A stretch of 59,349 bases of DNA from Rhizopus sp. PT2906 (GCA_025529335.1 JAMYHX010000256.1:1-59349); one strand, 5' to 3'; numbered from the stretch's first letter, positions 35,652-47,034 are shown. Made by a program: numbers and translations. The notes: a model not told the origin generated them from the letters alone.

Positions 35652-36018
35652 CCTAGTCTTATATATCGTGCCATTGACTATGATCTAGACCATGCGATAA
35701 GAGTCATAAAGTAAAAAAAAAAAAAAAAAAAAAAAAAGGAAAAGGGCCAGAGTCGTACATTAAATCGTTGAAAAAGATGAGGTGATGAGATTTATCAGAT
35801 ATGGCATTTAGAGAACATACATAGAGATATAAATAAGTAGCTCAATGATTAAGTAAATCAAAGCAGAAATTGAAGAAGGTATATGAAAAGGAGGGGGGGG
35901 GGAGATCCTCGTATGAAAAGTATAGATACATCGATCTTTTCTGTTTGAAAAGTCATGCCATTTTTATTATTTATTCAAAAAGGGGAAATAACGCGGGATT
36001 GATTTTCCTTTTTTTTCA
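35652..36018. other. Intergenic with A and G homopolymers
   Basis: An A run of about 25 bases at 35713-35737 and a run of G at 35893-35901; promoter of the following hydroxylase gene. Confidence 0.55.
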
Positions 36019-37181
36019 ATGTCAAAATTATATACCAAGCAAGAGGTTGCCAAGCATAATTCCAGTAAATCATTATGGGTAGTCTTTAATGATAGAGTGT
36101 ATGACATAACAGAGTTTGCCAAGGATCATCCTGGAGGAGATGATTTCCTTTTGCAGTTTGCAGGCAAGGATGTTACTGAGGTCATGTCAGATAAAGATTA
36201 CCATGAACACTCTGAGGCATCCTTTGAAATACTTCAAGATTACATGATTGGTAGAATGCATGACAAGGCTTGTACTCGGCGCTTAGAGGGACAACGTGCA
36301 AGCCTTCATCGTAAAAGGATTGCATTATTGGAGAAAGGGGTCGAATACAGGACATTTACAGAGGACAATTTTCATCCTTCTTTAACAGACGTGCACGTAG
36401 ATGTCAAGACAAATCAATTCCTTGATCTGAACAAGCCGCTGGTTCCGCAGATGATAACGATGAGGTTTACAAGAGAGCATTACCTTGAGCAAGTACACAA
36501 GCCTCGCTACTTGAATCGACCTGCCAATTTTTTTGGTCATCCGCTCCTCGAACCATTCTCAAAGACGTACTGGTGGGTAGTACCTTTAGTCTGGTTGCCT
36601 TATGTCGTCTATAACCTACATCATTCACTTTTAATGAACCAGTATAATACCATGACAACCGGAAGCTTATTCTTACTCGGCATCTTTATATGGACTTTTC
36701 TAGAATATGTATTGCACAGATTCCTATTTCATTATGACGATAGAATGCCAGAGAATCAATTCATGTTTTTACTGCATTTTGTGCTTCATGGATTTCACCA
36801 TTATTTACCAATGGACAGGTAACAGTGATTGATTGAATGACTACAATACTTACTCTTTTTTTTTTTTTTTTTTTTTCCAAATATAGAGCAAGACTTGTCG
36901 TGCCTCCCGCACTTCTTGTTATCCTTGCTTATCCATGGATCACTCTAGCACATATGCTCTTTCCATCCTCTGCAGCTTTTGCAGTTGTTGCAGGAGGCAT
37001 GTTTGGTTATGTCTGCTATGATATGACACATTACTATGTCCATCATGCAAAGGTGATCCCCTTTCACTTTAAGGAAATGAAAAAGTATCACTTGGCACAT
37101 CATTACAAAGACTTTGAAGCTGGTTATGGCATTACATCCAAGTTTTGGGATTATGTGTTTAACACAGTCTTGGCATATTAA
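36019..37181 (+). CDS. SCS7: Sphingolipid fatty acid 2-hydroxylase
   Basis: Two exons: 36019-36818 and 36887-37181, giving 364 aa. The N-terminal cytochrome b5 domain has the heme motif HPGG at residues 37-40 and a second axial His in YHEHSEAS. After a linker come membrane segments (YWWVVPLVWLPYVVY, LFLLGIFIWTFLEYVL) and the fatty acid hydroxylase histidine boxes HRFLFHYD, HGFHHYLPMD, THYYVHH and YHLAHHYKD. It 2-hydroxylates the very-long-chain acyl group of ceramides in the ER. The intron (68 bp, with a long T run) interrupts the third His box region, and its splice restores PMDRARL. Confidence 0.96.
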
Positions 37182-37794
37182 ATACGACTAGGCTAATAAT
37201 ACGTGTATAAAATTATACTAAAGATTTAATAAACTAATATAAAGAATAAATGCATTATAAAGATCAAGCCTATAGAGTGCTCTTTCATTGAGGTATAGTG
37301 AGTTACTTGGTCTTTAAAATGCTCTCACAGCAACTCATGGTCCGCTAGTGTGTCACCTGCCTTGGTAAGGACGAGCTTTTTTTCTTGGCAAGTAGTAACA
37401 GATGATTCATTCAAAAGAGAGGAAATATCAATGAGTCTAAAGCAAAAAAGAAAGACCATTTTTCCTCTTTTGATACAAGTAATAAACTATATATCCTAAA
37501 GACTTGATTTATCATTTCAGAAAGACTTGTGATTTATTATATATTGTATTGCATCTCACACTTGTTTTGCATAAAGACGAATAAATAATAGGAGTAGTGG
37601 TTATTAAACTGTTATTTTTCTTTTCAAGTATAGCAATGATAATATATATAAAGACATTAGAACAGTGGCTATAATATCAAGTCCTTTTTGTGATCTACAG
37701 AAAAAAAAAAAAAAAAAAAAAACACACTCTAACCGGAAGTTCAAATGATATCTTTTTTCTTTTTCTTTCCGCTCTTGTGCTGCTGTTCCTTGGA
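37182..37794. other. Intergenic
   Basis: 3' flank of SCS7 and promoter of the sorting nexin, with an A run at 37700-37721. No gene seen. Confidence 0.55.
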
Positions 37795-39305
37795 ATGTCT
37801 CGTTGTTTACAGTTCTCCATTACTCATGTCGATTATAAACGTAAAGATCCTGTATTCTGGATAGACGTTGATGTAATAATAAACTTCTAATAAGAAACAA
37901 CAACTCGCTTATATATTCAATAGACAACTATAACCAAGTTTAAACAAAAGCAGAAAAGGATACCGAGATACTACAGCGAACTCCAAAAGCTTCACAGTCA
38001 ACTTGTGTCTACACTTGACGACGTCTGGATGCCCGCTTTACCTGCTTGTCCTATACCTCGATTTGATAAAGGAGGCAACTTATTGCCAAGACAATGGTGG
38101 TTAACGATCAAACTATCCAACGAATCAAAAGATATCGCAGTCGAACGATCAGATCCACCTGAATACCGAGTACAGCTCTGGATGAGTAGAATAGCAAAGC
38201 ATGAGCGAGTTCAGCAGAGCGAGGCCTTGCGGGAATTTGTAGAAAGTGAAGTAGGGGTAGGTAAGACAAGCGAGAGAGAGAGAGAGAGGGGGGAATGAAG
38301 TTGGTTTGTGTTTGGTTATACATTGAATGTTTTAGTTTAGGCCGACTTTAAAGGTACACAAATTAAGTAAGCCTTTGTTGACCTATGTCTCTGAGCAAGA
38401 TATGGACCCTGAATTTACATTTTGGACTAACCGGCTAAGTATCGTTTTACATCAACTTCATCAATGGCTTATTCAAAATAACAAGTTTGTTCAAGAGCAT
38501 AGAGGTACACATGTGTGTGTGTGTGTGTGTGTGTATTTATTTGTTTATATTGACAGTATGTCTATTTTTAGCCATGTCAGATGGTTGGATAAACTTGTCC
38601 TCTTCGTTTGTATCATTTGGTGCAATGGAAGGGAATCCGGAGTTATTTATGTAAGAGCAAAACAGAAAAAGAGAAAGATAAAGAGTTAACTCGAATCATA
38701 AAGATCATATAAATCATTAGCAAAAGCATACCAGCAACTATACAATATACAACGCTCACAGGTAAGCTTTATATATATATATATATATTCTTGGAATAGT
38801 ATGGTATTCACAAGTAACTTAGGCTTTAGTGGTGTATGAGACAGTCATGAGTGAAATAAGTTGTCAGATAAAAAATACAGAAGCTGCACAGGTAAAGGTG
38901 TAGTATAAAATAGGGAGATTTGTTGCTTATCTTTATGGATAGAACGCCATGCAACGTAGATTGATTGCTCTATCTGAATATATCACAAGTAGAAAGCACA
39001 CTGAGTCATGTCTAAGACAGGTTGAAAGATTAAAATCATCTATCAACATTGATAGAGAAAGAGCCAATGAAGCGATCACTTTGCTGGAGAATGCTAAAAT
39101 TAATGAGAGAGGGTCTTTACAACATTATGAAAGGATTGATGGTCATCTGAGAGAGGATATTGAGTTCAGATACAAACCAAATCTATCCAAGGATATAAAG
39201 AGAGCCCTAAGGGAATATGCGACAGGTCAGCTCTATTTGGAAAAAAAGAAGCTGATGATTTGGCAGGAAATTTTGAATGAAAATAAAGCAATTGCCCTTT
39301 TGTAA
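37795..39305 (+). CDS. PX-domain sorting nexin, Vps17-like
   Basis: Seven exons: 37795-37872, 37924-38256, 38336-38504, 38572-38650, 38704-38761, 38823-38891, 38943-39305, giving 382 aa. The PX domain covers residues 1-140: QFSITHVDYKRKDPVFWIDV, the basic patch KFKQKQKRIPRYYSELQKLH, the proline stretch MPALPACP, and a C-terminal helix ending ALREFVESEVG. The rest is alpha-helical and charged (ETVMSEISCQIKNTEAAQ, SCLRQVERLKSSINIDRERA) and fits a BAR region. SNX-BAR proteins form the membrane coat of retromer on endosomes. The Vps17 link is a judgement from the PX region, and another SNX subfamily is possible. Two exons are under 70 bp. Confidence 0.8.
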
Positions 39306-40085
39306 TAACTTATCTCTAACTTGAGATTACTCAGCATCTGTGCTCATATTTGTCAAATTTTATGATTTATTCGATAATACACTTAATTCACTGATAAAAA
39401 AATGATAATTTCAGACAACAAAAAATAATAAAAGATACAGCAAATAATAAAAAAGAGAGCCTATCAGAAGCAAAAGGATGGATAAAGAAATGATTAGTAA
39501 ATCAGTTATTTACATTGATATTAAATACTTACATTATAAGAAGAGGATTTATAAGAGAAAAAAAGAGACGAGAAAAGTGAGTAAAATTATGAAAGAGATT
39601 ATTAATATCTTACTCGAAGTGCACCAAATAGGGCCAGCGATAACTGGCCCGGAAAAAGAAGGGAAAAGAGAAGAGCAAGAGACAAGAGAAAGAGCAAGAA
39701 AGAGAACGGATGGGACCAAGGTTTGGTAAGAACCAAACTACCCCCAGCTAGCACCGGTTACTGTTTTCGATTTTATAATCTATAATATTACATATTAGTT
39801 TCTCACGAGAGTAAAGAATACAACATACTTAGGGCTAGCTGGGGAATAGCTGGTCTTACTTTTTGGTCCAAAGAAGAAAAGAAAAGAAAAAGAAGTCAAG
39901 ATCAGACTATTTATTTTGTATAAAGTCTTGACCACATTTATCTTTTCTCAAAAATATCAAGCTCATTTTATATATTATTACACGTTGTTTTTTTAAATAA
40001 TAAAAAATACATAAAGTGTTTAATTGTTATTGATCTTGTAATGTGTGCGAATAATTTCTGAAAAAGGTGTATTAAAATAAAACCA
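39306..40085. other. Intergenic with imperfect inverted repeat
   Basis: Purine-rich and AT-rich. Arms near 39733-39757 (accaaactacccccagctag) and 39832-39857 (gctagctggggaatagctgg) are imperfect reverse complements around a loop of about 75 bp. The stretch ends where the LINE tail begins. Confidence 0.5.
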
Positions 40086-40740
40086 GCCCCAAAGCTATTC
40101 ACAATGGTACAAGCTCTGTAGGCCTCCCACTTGGAAGCGATGCTCCTCCAGCTCAGAGGCCCTGGATCGTCGCTCTTTACGGTTGATACAACGAGAATAT
40201 CACCAAGACAACATCAACAATAAACGTTCTACGCATGCCTCCGTTCTTCTTATGCACTGTCGCCCAACTATCTCCCTTGACTCTGTCCTATGGCTACCTA
40301 TATCCAAGTCTGGAAGAAGTCGCTGCATACGTTGGAGTCTTGACTGGCTCCCTGGTGGCCGATACAAAACCTGCTCTGGGTGCCCTGGCCAATCCTTCAC
40401 AAAAGCCCATACCATTCACTGCCTCCAGATGCACGGTAGACTCACGATGCCCGAAACCATTTCTGACCTATTGTCCTTCCTTTTAAATATGCTACCTACC
40501 AGGAAACCTCGCTCTTCTAACACAACACTCTTGTGGAGCATCCGCTGACCAACTATATGCAGGATCCTATATGAACTCGACTATCTCTATCACGCTAAGC
40601 TTCCGCTTACTCCGCCCACTCACCTCGGGCAAAGACTCTTAGAATGACTCCCCTCTTCTCCTTCTCACTAGTGTATCTTGACCCCATTCACTCCTTCCAA
40701 AACATTTTTACCCTTGATCCCAAAAGGGTTTTTTAGTCAC
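40086..40740 (+). mobile_element. 5'-truncated LINE (non-LTR retrotransposon) 3' end
   Basis: The frame from 40183 encodes the C-terminal tail of a LINE-type reverse transcriptase: SLRLIQREYHQDNI-like sequence, RCIRWSLDWLPGG, a zinc-knuckle-like CSGCPG-x-HTIHCLQMH, and LLSFLLNMLPTRKPRS. A TGA interrupts it at 40546-40548, yet the frame continues as PTICRILYELDYLYHAKLP to a terminal TGA at 40645. A 3' UTR-like stretch with gatcccaaaagggttttt follows. The RT catalytic core and the 5' half are absent. High GC relative to neighbours supports a foreign insertion. Confidence 0.82.
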
Positions 40741-41033
40741 CACTATCCTTCCTCTATGATCTGCCTCAGGCGGAAAAGATGTAATATTATAATCATGCAC
40801 CCAATTGAGGTTTAATTATATAAATAAAATCTGTTTATTCGATAATATTAAAATAAAATGACCAATGAGCACGTAGTATTTCTACTGCTTTGCTCTGGTC
40901 AGGTCACTGTGAAAAAACGAATGAAAAGCCCTTTTGGGATTAAAGGGAATATGTAAAAGAGTTACAGTGAGAGTGATGATAATTGTTTGATAAAATTTTA
41001 TAGACAATCCACTCTCAACCAATTAAGACACAG
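40741..41033. other. Intergenic with inverted copy of LINE-3' motif
   Basis: aaaagcccttttgggattaaaggg near 40926-40949 is close to the reverse complement of 40706-40735, suggesting a second, inverted LINE 3' fragment. Confidence 0.5.
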
Positions 41034-41235
41034 TATTTTCTAAAGCATAGTAATTTTCTATCAAACGCATGCCACTATGATATCTTATATATTACAAAGA
41101 GTTTAAATCAATTCTTTCATTAAAATGTAATAATAATTCATATGGATTTTCTTCGAAACAAATATCGATATCTTTGCTTTCAATATTTTTTAAAGTTTTA
41201 TCTACATTAGATCTTGTATATTTGAGGCAAAAGAA
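41034..41235 (-). pseudogene. Unrecognised decayed coding frame
   Basis: The minus strand has a coding-like stretch, YTRSNVDKTLKNIESKDIDI then CFEENPYELLLHFNERIDL. A TAA is followed in the same frame by HSGMRLIENYYALENTVS and a stop. No start and no family recognised; probably a relic. Confidence 0.35.
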
Positions 41236-42318
41236 AAATAAATAGTGTCTTTAATCATAAGTTAAATAGTGGAATTTTAACGTATTGAATAGGGAAAAAA
41301 GAGTTTATAGGAAGGCTAAAAAAATTAGAAGAATGATTCCCTCCTTAAGCTGGTTTTTTGAAATATTGCGAATACAATAAAGCAGCTGCTTTAACCACAT
41401 ATTTAATCAAGAAAGTAATTTCATTAGATTTCGTCTTTTTTATTTTTGGGACTTAACCTATTTCGTTAGCTGTAAAAATATGTTAATTAACAAAACTCAA
41501 ATCACACATCTAAAGTTCTAACTTAGACAATGCGATCAGCAGTACAATTTGTTCACTTCTTAATAAAAGAATCTAATTCGCAAGTCATCGACTTAACTGC
41601 CTTTTTAAATTACAACTAAAAGCTGAATACAACACCAACGCGGTATGTAACACGCATTAAGAAGGTGGTAAAGCTTTCTGTATCTAGTGATGAAACTATG
41701 TTTAAAGACAGTGTTCTTCCTCTCCTTGTTACAACGTGGATGTTAAGGCAGAATATTTTAAAGGTGAAGCAAATAGTAGCAAATAACAGGAACAAGAAAA
41801 GAGATAAAAGGGATAGCAGTTGGCTTCAAACGAGTTGGAAAGAACAAGAAGTGATGATTATGCCTGCTACCTCCACTTCTACTGAATACATTAAAGCTAG
41901 CTCTGCAAAGAAGAAAAAAGCGGACGATGATAAAAAAAAAGAATAAAATGACGAAAACAGAAAGTATGCACTGTTATGACCAACCTCTTGTGTATTTGAA
42001 GTAATATCAATAACAATAAAAATAGTTCAAACTTTCCCCCTTTCTTTCCGTTATAAAATAACAGTTACTTAATTTGTGTAATATCATCTTTAACTTCAAG
42101 ATAGCTTAAAACGTCTCAAACCCAACTGAAAACACTGTAGTCAACGGCCCAAAAGTATTTTGTAGCGGAGAAAGCATGTTTATGCCAAACGTTCATCTAC
42201 AAGGGCGATGATGTGTGACGCTTATTAAAAAGAAATTTCATTGGTCGAAGCGGGCTATTCATTTTGAACGTGTCTTTGGCCCTATATCTCTTTTTTTTCT
42301 TTCTAATCATTACGTGAA
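41236..42318. other. Gene-poor region upstream of lumazine synthase
   Basis: Contains the repeat fragment at 41560-41645 and, after it, an open Lys-rich frame without family features (41665-41946). The last 150 bp form the promoter of the lumazine synthase gene. Confidence 0.5.
41560..41645 (+). repeat. Fragment of the element or gene family at 57.95-58.0 kb
   Basis: taattcgcaagtcatcgact and the following 45 bases match 57960-58025 at about 75 percent by eye. The same reading frame is conserved (NSQVIDLTAFLNYN against NSQVVDLIVFFNNK), ending here in a TAA. Confidence 0.6.
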
Positions 42319-42955
42319 ATGAGCGAAATTAAGTCTTTTGAAAAAGGTGTTGCCCAACCTAAGAGCAAGTTGGATGGATCAGGTCTTCGTGTTGCTATTG
42401 TTCATACACGTTGGAATTATGCTCTTGTTGACCAACTTTACAACAAAGTCTACGAAACCTTGGTCGAGAAGTATAACGTGCTGCCCGAGAATATTTTTAC
42501 TGTAAACCAGACACAAGTGGATGCTTTGCACATCATAGTAAATATTTGAAATTTAGGATACTGTCTCTGGCTCTTATGAGCTTCCTATGGCTGCCAAGCA
42601 ATTAATTGACCTTTCACGATCACAAGCCTCTGAGACCACTGGCGACTTACTTGGTTCCCCTGCTGTCAGCCAAGTCGAGAAAAAGAAAAAGACGGGTCCA
42701 TTTGATGCTGTCATCTGTATTGGTCTTGTTATCAAGGGAGGAACTGCTCATTTCGAATATATCTGTGATGCTGTCACTCATGGTATCATGAGAGTGCAAT
42801 TAGATACAGGTGTACCTGTTATTTTTGGTGTATTAACTTGCTATAATGAAGAACAAGCTATTGCCAGATCTTCTACTCAAGAAGGATTTACACATGCTGA
42901 AGAATGGGCTGCTGCTGCTGTTGAAGCAAGCTTGAGAAAATTCAAAAAGCTCTAA
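42319..42955 (+). CDS. RIB4: 6,7-dimethyl-8-ribityllumazine synthase
   Basis: Two exons: 42319-42501 and 42557-42955, giving 193 aa. The N-terminal LRVAIVHTRWNYALVDQLY contains the substrate-stacking Trp; the splice gives FTDTVSGSYELPMAAKQL. The conserved FDAVICIGLVIKGGTAHFEYICDAV includes the catalytic His region, and VPVIFGVLTCYNEEQA follows. A 25-residue Lys/Ser-rich insert between helices (RSQASETTGDLLG) is also seen in other fungal enzymes. It performs the penultimate step of riboflavin synthesis, joining the ribityl pyrimidine with dihydroxybutanone phosphate. Confidence 0.97.
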
Positions 42956-43406
42956 ATTGTATACTTGTAATAAACATTTTTGACTTGTATGTTTGCTGTA
43001 GCAATGTTTACACAAGCCAAATTATCCACTGGCTGTACGCTTCAATCATATACCAGGAGTCAATGCGTCTTCCAGCACCAAACAATATTGACCAGAGCGT
43101 AACAGAAAGAAAGTGACTCTGACATGGTTGATCAAGCAAGTTTTTGAGTTCTCTCTGCTTGATTCATATATATATATATATTTTTTTACACACATGGAAA
43201 ACGATATATTCACCAGAATGCAGAAAATAAAACTGACAAAAAAGCGATACTTGACTTTGAAAGGAAAAAAAAAAAAAAATGGATGTGGGAGGTTTAATGT
43301 TTATGTAACTCAGAGTTTAGACACGCGCGCGTTCGCGTTTGTGTTTGTGTGTTCAGTCACCGAAAAGTTTTCGTAACTTTTCCCCCTTTCTTTATTTTTT
43401 TTATAA
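42956..43406. other. Intergenic between RIB4 and UBE2S
   Basis: Contains (AT)n at 43170-43182, a run of A near 43266-43280, and an alternating cgcgcg / gtgtgt stretch at 43322-43350 that could adopt Z-DNA. No gene seen. Confidence 0.55.
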
Positions 43407-44142
43407 ATGACATTAACAGCTAAAGCGATCAAGTTGATTGCAAAAGAATTAGAAAAGCTGCAATCAGATCCACCTGAAGACATTCAAGTGATTGCTAATG
43501 AGGAAAGCTTAACTGAGCTACACTGCTGGATTCGTGGTCCAGGTAAGTTATTCACGAAAGGAAAGAAAACGTAATAACCTTAGTTTATACAGATAAAACA
43601 CCCTATGAAGATGGTTATTTCAAGATCAAATTAGTATTTGACGAAAACTTTCCTGACTCACCTCCCAAGGGTTACTTTATGACAAAGATATTTCATCCCA
43701 ATGTCTCTGACAAGGGCGAGATTTGTGTGAATACTCTCAAGAAGGATTGGAAGCCAGAGTTAGGCATCCGTCATGTGCTATTGGTAATTTGCAAGGATGA
43801 ACCACAAAGAAAAAGGAACTGACGAAAAAATGATATTATACAACAAGATAGGCTATCAAGTGTTTATTGATCGTACCTAACCCAGAGTCTGCCTTGAACG
43901 AAGAAGCAGGAAAACTATTACTCGAGCAATATGAAGATTATGCAAAACGTGCACGTTTATACACATCTATTCAGGCCAAATCAGGGAAATCACAATACTT
44001 GCTCCTGGTAGAACAAAGACAAAAGGAGAATCAATCAGATGAACAGGAACCATCAAAGACACTACCAAATCAAAAGAGACCTTTAGAAGAGCAAGATATA
44101 AAGAAGAAAACGGTCAAGAAGAGACTGTTGAGACGATTATAA
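43407..44142 (+). CDS. UBE2S: Ubiquitin-conjugating enzyme E2 S (K11 chain-elongating)
   Basis: Three exons: 43407-43542, 43593-43783, 43852-44142, giving 205 aa (human 222). The UBC fold has HPN at 80-82 and catalytic Cys90 in GEICVNTLKKDW. The motif KPELGIRHVLL, AIKCLLIVPNPESALNEEAG is characteristic of the UBE2S/E2-EPF subfamily. A linker rich in Gln, Glu and Lys leads to a basic tail that ends KRLLRRL, closely like the LRRL C-terminus by which animal UBE2S docks on APC/C. It would elongate K11-linked chains on APC/C substrates. The last six coding bases overlap the end of the convergent kinase gene. Confidence 0.94.
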
Positions 44143-45764
44143 TTTATTTTTTAAAAGAAAATGAACAAGTTCTTGATTTGTTGCGCATTTTAGAAAACCT
44201 TGCTCCAAATGTACATTGAGTTCCTACAACACACACGTTTTAATATTTGTGTAAAAAATATATATCCTTACCCTTATAACTTCTGTGGCTGATGGCCTAT
44301 TAATAGGGTCTTCTTCTAATAACCAAGCTACAAGACCAGTGCAATAAATAGTGGGATAGGAAAACGAGAATGTAGGACTAGGCTCTTTTAATATCTTTTG
44401 AAATACTTTTTCATCGCTTTTAATATTGTAATGAGGTGGTACACGATCCATCATTTCGATTATTGTAATACCCAAAGACCATAAATCGACTTTTTCATCA
44501 TAAAACTCTTCTCTTATCACTTCGGGAGACATCCACTATAAAGAAAGCATGTAAGAATATAAAAAGCAAGCATATCATTTTTTTTTTTTTTTTTTTTTTT
44601 ACTTTTGCAGTGCCTAATCTTTCTCTGTTTAAATGCTTTTTGGTAGTTGCTAATCCAAAATCAGCTTTTTAAAAGAGATGGTTATAAACAATAACTCTAT
44701 TCTTTTCTTCTTCTTCATACCTAGTTTAATCTCTCCATTTTGACTGATTAACAAGTTTTCACACTTTATATCACGATGAATAAATCCTTTGCAGTGTAAA
44801 AACTCTAATGCTTTCAGAGTCTATTGAACATGTTTAATCATTTTCTCTATCTCTCTTTATTTTTTTTTCCTTGTACCTCTTTTGCTACCAGGATAGCATA
44901 TTCTTCAGGCAAGGCACGCACACAGAGCACAGCAAACACACTACACCGCATCAAGTCCATAGCTATCCAGATATCACTTTGATAAAGTGAAACTTCTCTG
45001 ACTTTGATAATATGACTATGACCTGTGGACATGATGCGTAATTCGCGAATGATGGCCGTACGATACTCTTTATCGTGGTTCAATTTACACTTTTTAAGGG
45101 CCAGTTTCTGTGCTGCATTATTTTTGACATGTACTTGAATGACCGCTCCATTCACACTATATAATTCTTTTTGTTATTTGCAAACATAAAGAAAAAAAAA
45201 AGCATTGAAGAGGGGAGGAATTCATCAATCGCCTCCCACTTTTAAAAGATATTTACCCTGTACCGATTTCTTTAGATCCTATATATCTTGATTTAGGTGA
45301 TACGGCAATGGATAGCTTGGGTAATGCCTTTCTTAATCGCTTCTCAAAAAGTGTCTCGTCTGATCGAATGATGGGTGGCAGAGGGGAAGGTGTCCAGTTG
45401 TAGCCAGCAGGTATCCAAGGAGGCTAATATATGATATAAAAAAAGTTATTTTGGAAATCCCTTTTTAATTCTTCTTGCGCCAACTCCCTCACCCTTTTTG
45501 GTCCTTCCTTTGGCTTCTTTGGTTTATCCGTCTGTACTGTAAACGGCGCCAAATAAGTATTGCCTAAAATATTCGGTATCTCGCAACATTGTCCGGGCGA
45601 TCTCCAGATGTTGGATGTTCTCTATTATCATTAATTTATGCAATGAATGACAAGAATAGACTCACCTTATTTGAATCTGATTTAAAAGAAGTGGCCTTTG
45701 TAGCCGTGCTATTATCTGAAATTGATTTCTTTTTTAGTTTTTTATTGTTTGCTGCTGTTTGCAT
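44137..45764 (-). CDS. STE20/PAK-like Ser/Thr kinase
   Basis: Eight exons: 45764-45666, 45621-45493, 45423-45257, 45156-44877, 44820-44721, 44664-44603, 44535-44272, 44223-44137, giving 395 aa. A 120-residue N-terminal extension (Lys-rich, WIPAGYNWTPSP) precedes the kinase: glycine loop IGTGVNGAV (130-137), Lys153 in LALKK, HRDIKCEN (240-247), ADFGLA (259-264), SPEV in place of APE, and the terminal helix FLKCATNQEL, as in PAK kinases. No CRIB domain is visible. The substitution of Ser for the usual Ala of APE, and KHLNRERLGTAKWMSPE in the activation loop, remain compatible with activity. Exon 8 is short (87 bp) and its end overlaps UBE2S. Confidence 0.88.
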
Positions 45765-45950
45765 TTCTTTATAATAATAAAAAAGAAAAAAGAACAATAA
45801 ATAAAAGGAAAAGGAAATGTGCTCTTGTTAAACTGCAAAAAATAAATAATAAAAAAGGAGGCGCACACTGTGTAGTGTTTACGTCAAAAAGACAATTAAA
45901 GGAGAAAGAGAGAGAGAGAAAGAAAGAATATAGAAAGATAAAAAAAATCA

Positions 45951-47034
45951 CTACTGTACCACAACTTTCGTCATTGTTAGCCATTGTGAACTTCGTTTTC
46001 CTAATAGTTTACGTAATTTTAAAATAGAGCTTGGTCTTGTCGTATGTAGTTTAGCCATAGAGGATGAGGTATGTTTTGAATAGAGAGATTGATTAGACTT
46101 TCTCTTGTTTTTTGTGGCTTGCTGGTCTTGCATATGAAGCAAAACAAGAATGTCTTTATCCTGAATCATCAAAGGCGCGTTCCGGCTATACTGCTTCCAA
46201 ATCTTCACTTCTTCCCTAATTTTATCACCCAACTTTTTTTGTTGTTTTTATCATGCGAGTTCAACAATAAGTAATCTCCTTACCTGCATAATATTCTCTT
46301 CTGCATGTTTGTTTTTCATTAATGCACTTCTACGCTTATAGTCATTTTTTATACAAGTCGATATCGTCTTTGCAATTTCAAGGTCAATCAATGCCTTCTG
46401 TAACACTTGTGTATCATCTGAAAAAAAAAACATGAGTGCTTCACAGGGGCGTATGACAGAATGAGCATCTTACCTAACATGCTGAAATAGTAAGTTGGAT
46501 CAATGTCTAGTTGTTTTAGTTTTGTATTGACTTTGTTCATGAGTATCCATTCATTATTTCGATGGATTGAATTTGGCTAACAGAGAATAATGAATTCCTT
46601 TCTTCTTCTACCATGCCTTCTAATTGCCCTTACCTTTTTGGCACATGTAGGAATAGAAGAAGAGAATCGACAGGCGGATTGTAGTGCAGAATCTAACGTA
46701 GCTTCTGCATAAACCAATTCATCTCGACTCGTCAAATCCCTCAGTACCTGTTCAATCTGCTCTGTTCCGTGTTCGACATGGGTCAACACCTGATCGATCA
46801 ATCGTAGCTGTTGAATGAGTTGATCAAGTTCGGCTGTCTTGGTCGTGATTAATGCGCGTAGGTTCATGATGGTTTCTGTTCCCTAATATACTACATAAGA
46901 ATATAATAAAGTTGTCAATGTGTTGTTTTTACTTTGTCGAGTTTCCTTAGTAACTGAGCCAATGCGTCATCCGATGCCTCGTATTTGACATTTGCCTTTT
47001 GTGATACGGTTTTGATTGAAGCACTATAGTTCAT
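45951..47034 (-). CDS. Unrecognised coiled-coil protein
   Basis: Five exons: 47034-46933, 46882-46634, 46576-46474, 46417-46284, 46232-45951, giving 289 aa; all four introns are 50-57 bp with consistent phase. The N-terminal half is predicted helical with heptad-like leucines (LRALITTKTAELDQLIQQLR, IDQVLTHVEHGTEQIEQVLR). The middle has WILMNKVNTKLKQLDIDPTY, and the tail is basic and Ser-rich (NKRKSNQSLYSKHTSSS). No family recognised; the architecture would suit a small structural or kinetochore-type subunit, but that is a guess. It lies tandem to the kinase and the cytochrome b5-like gene. Confidence 0.7.

Noticed and set aside
39478..39729. Lys/Arg/Glu-rich ORF as a gene
   Set aside because: Translation of purine-rich low-complexity DNA, without domain or promoter features.
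41665..41946. Lys-rich 93-codon ORF as a gene
   Set aside because: No ATG at its start, composition dominated by A-rich DNA, and it follows directly on a repeat fragment.
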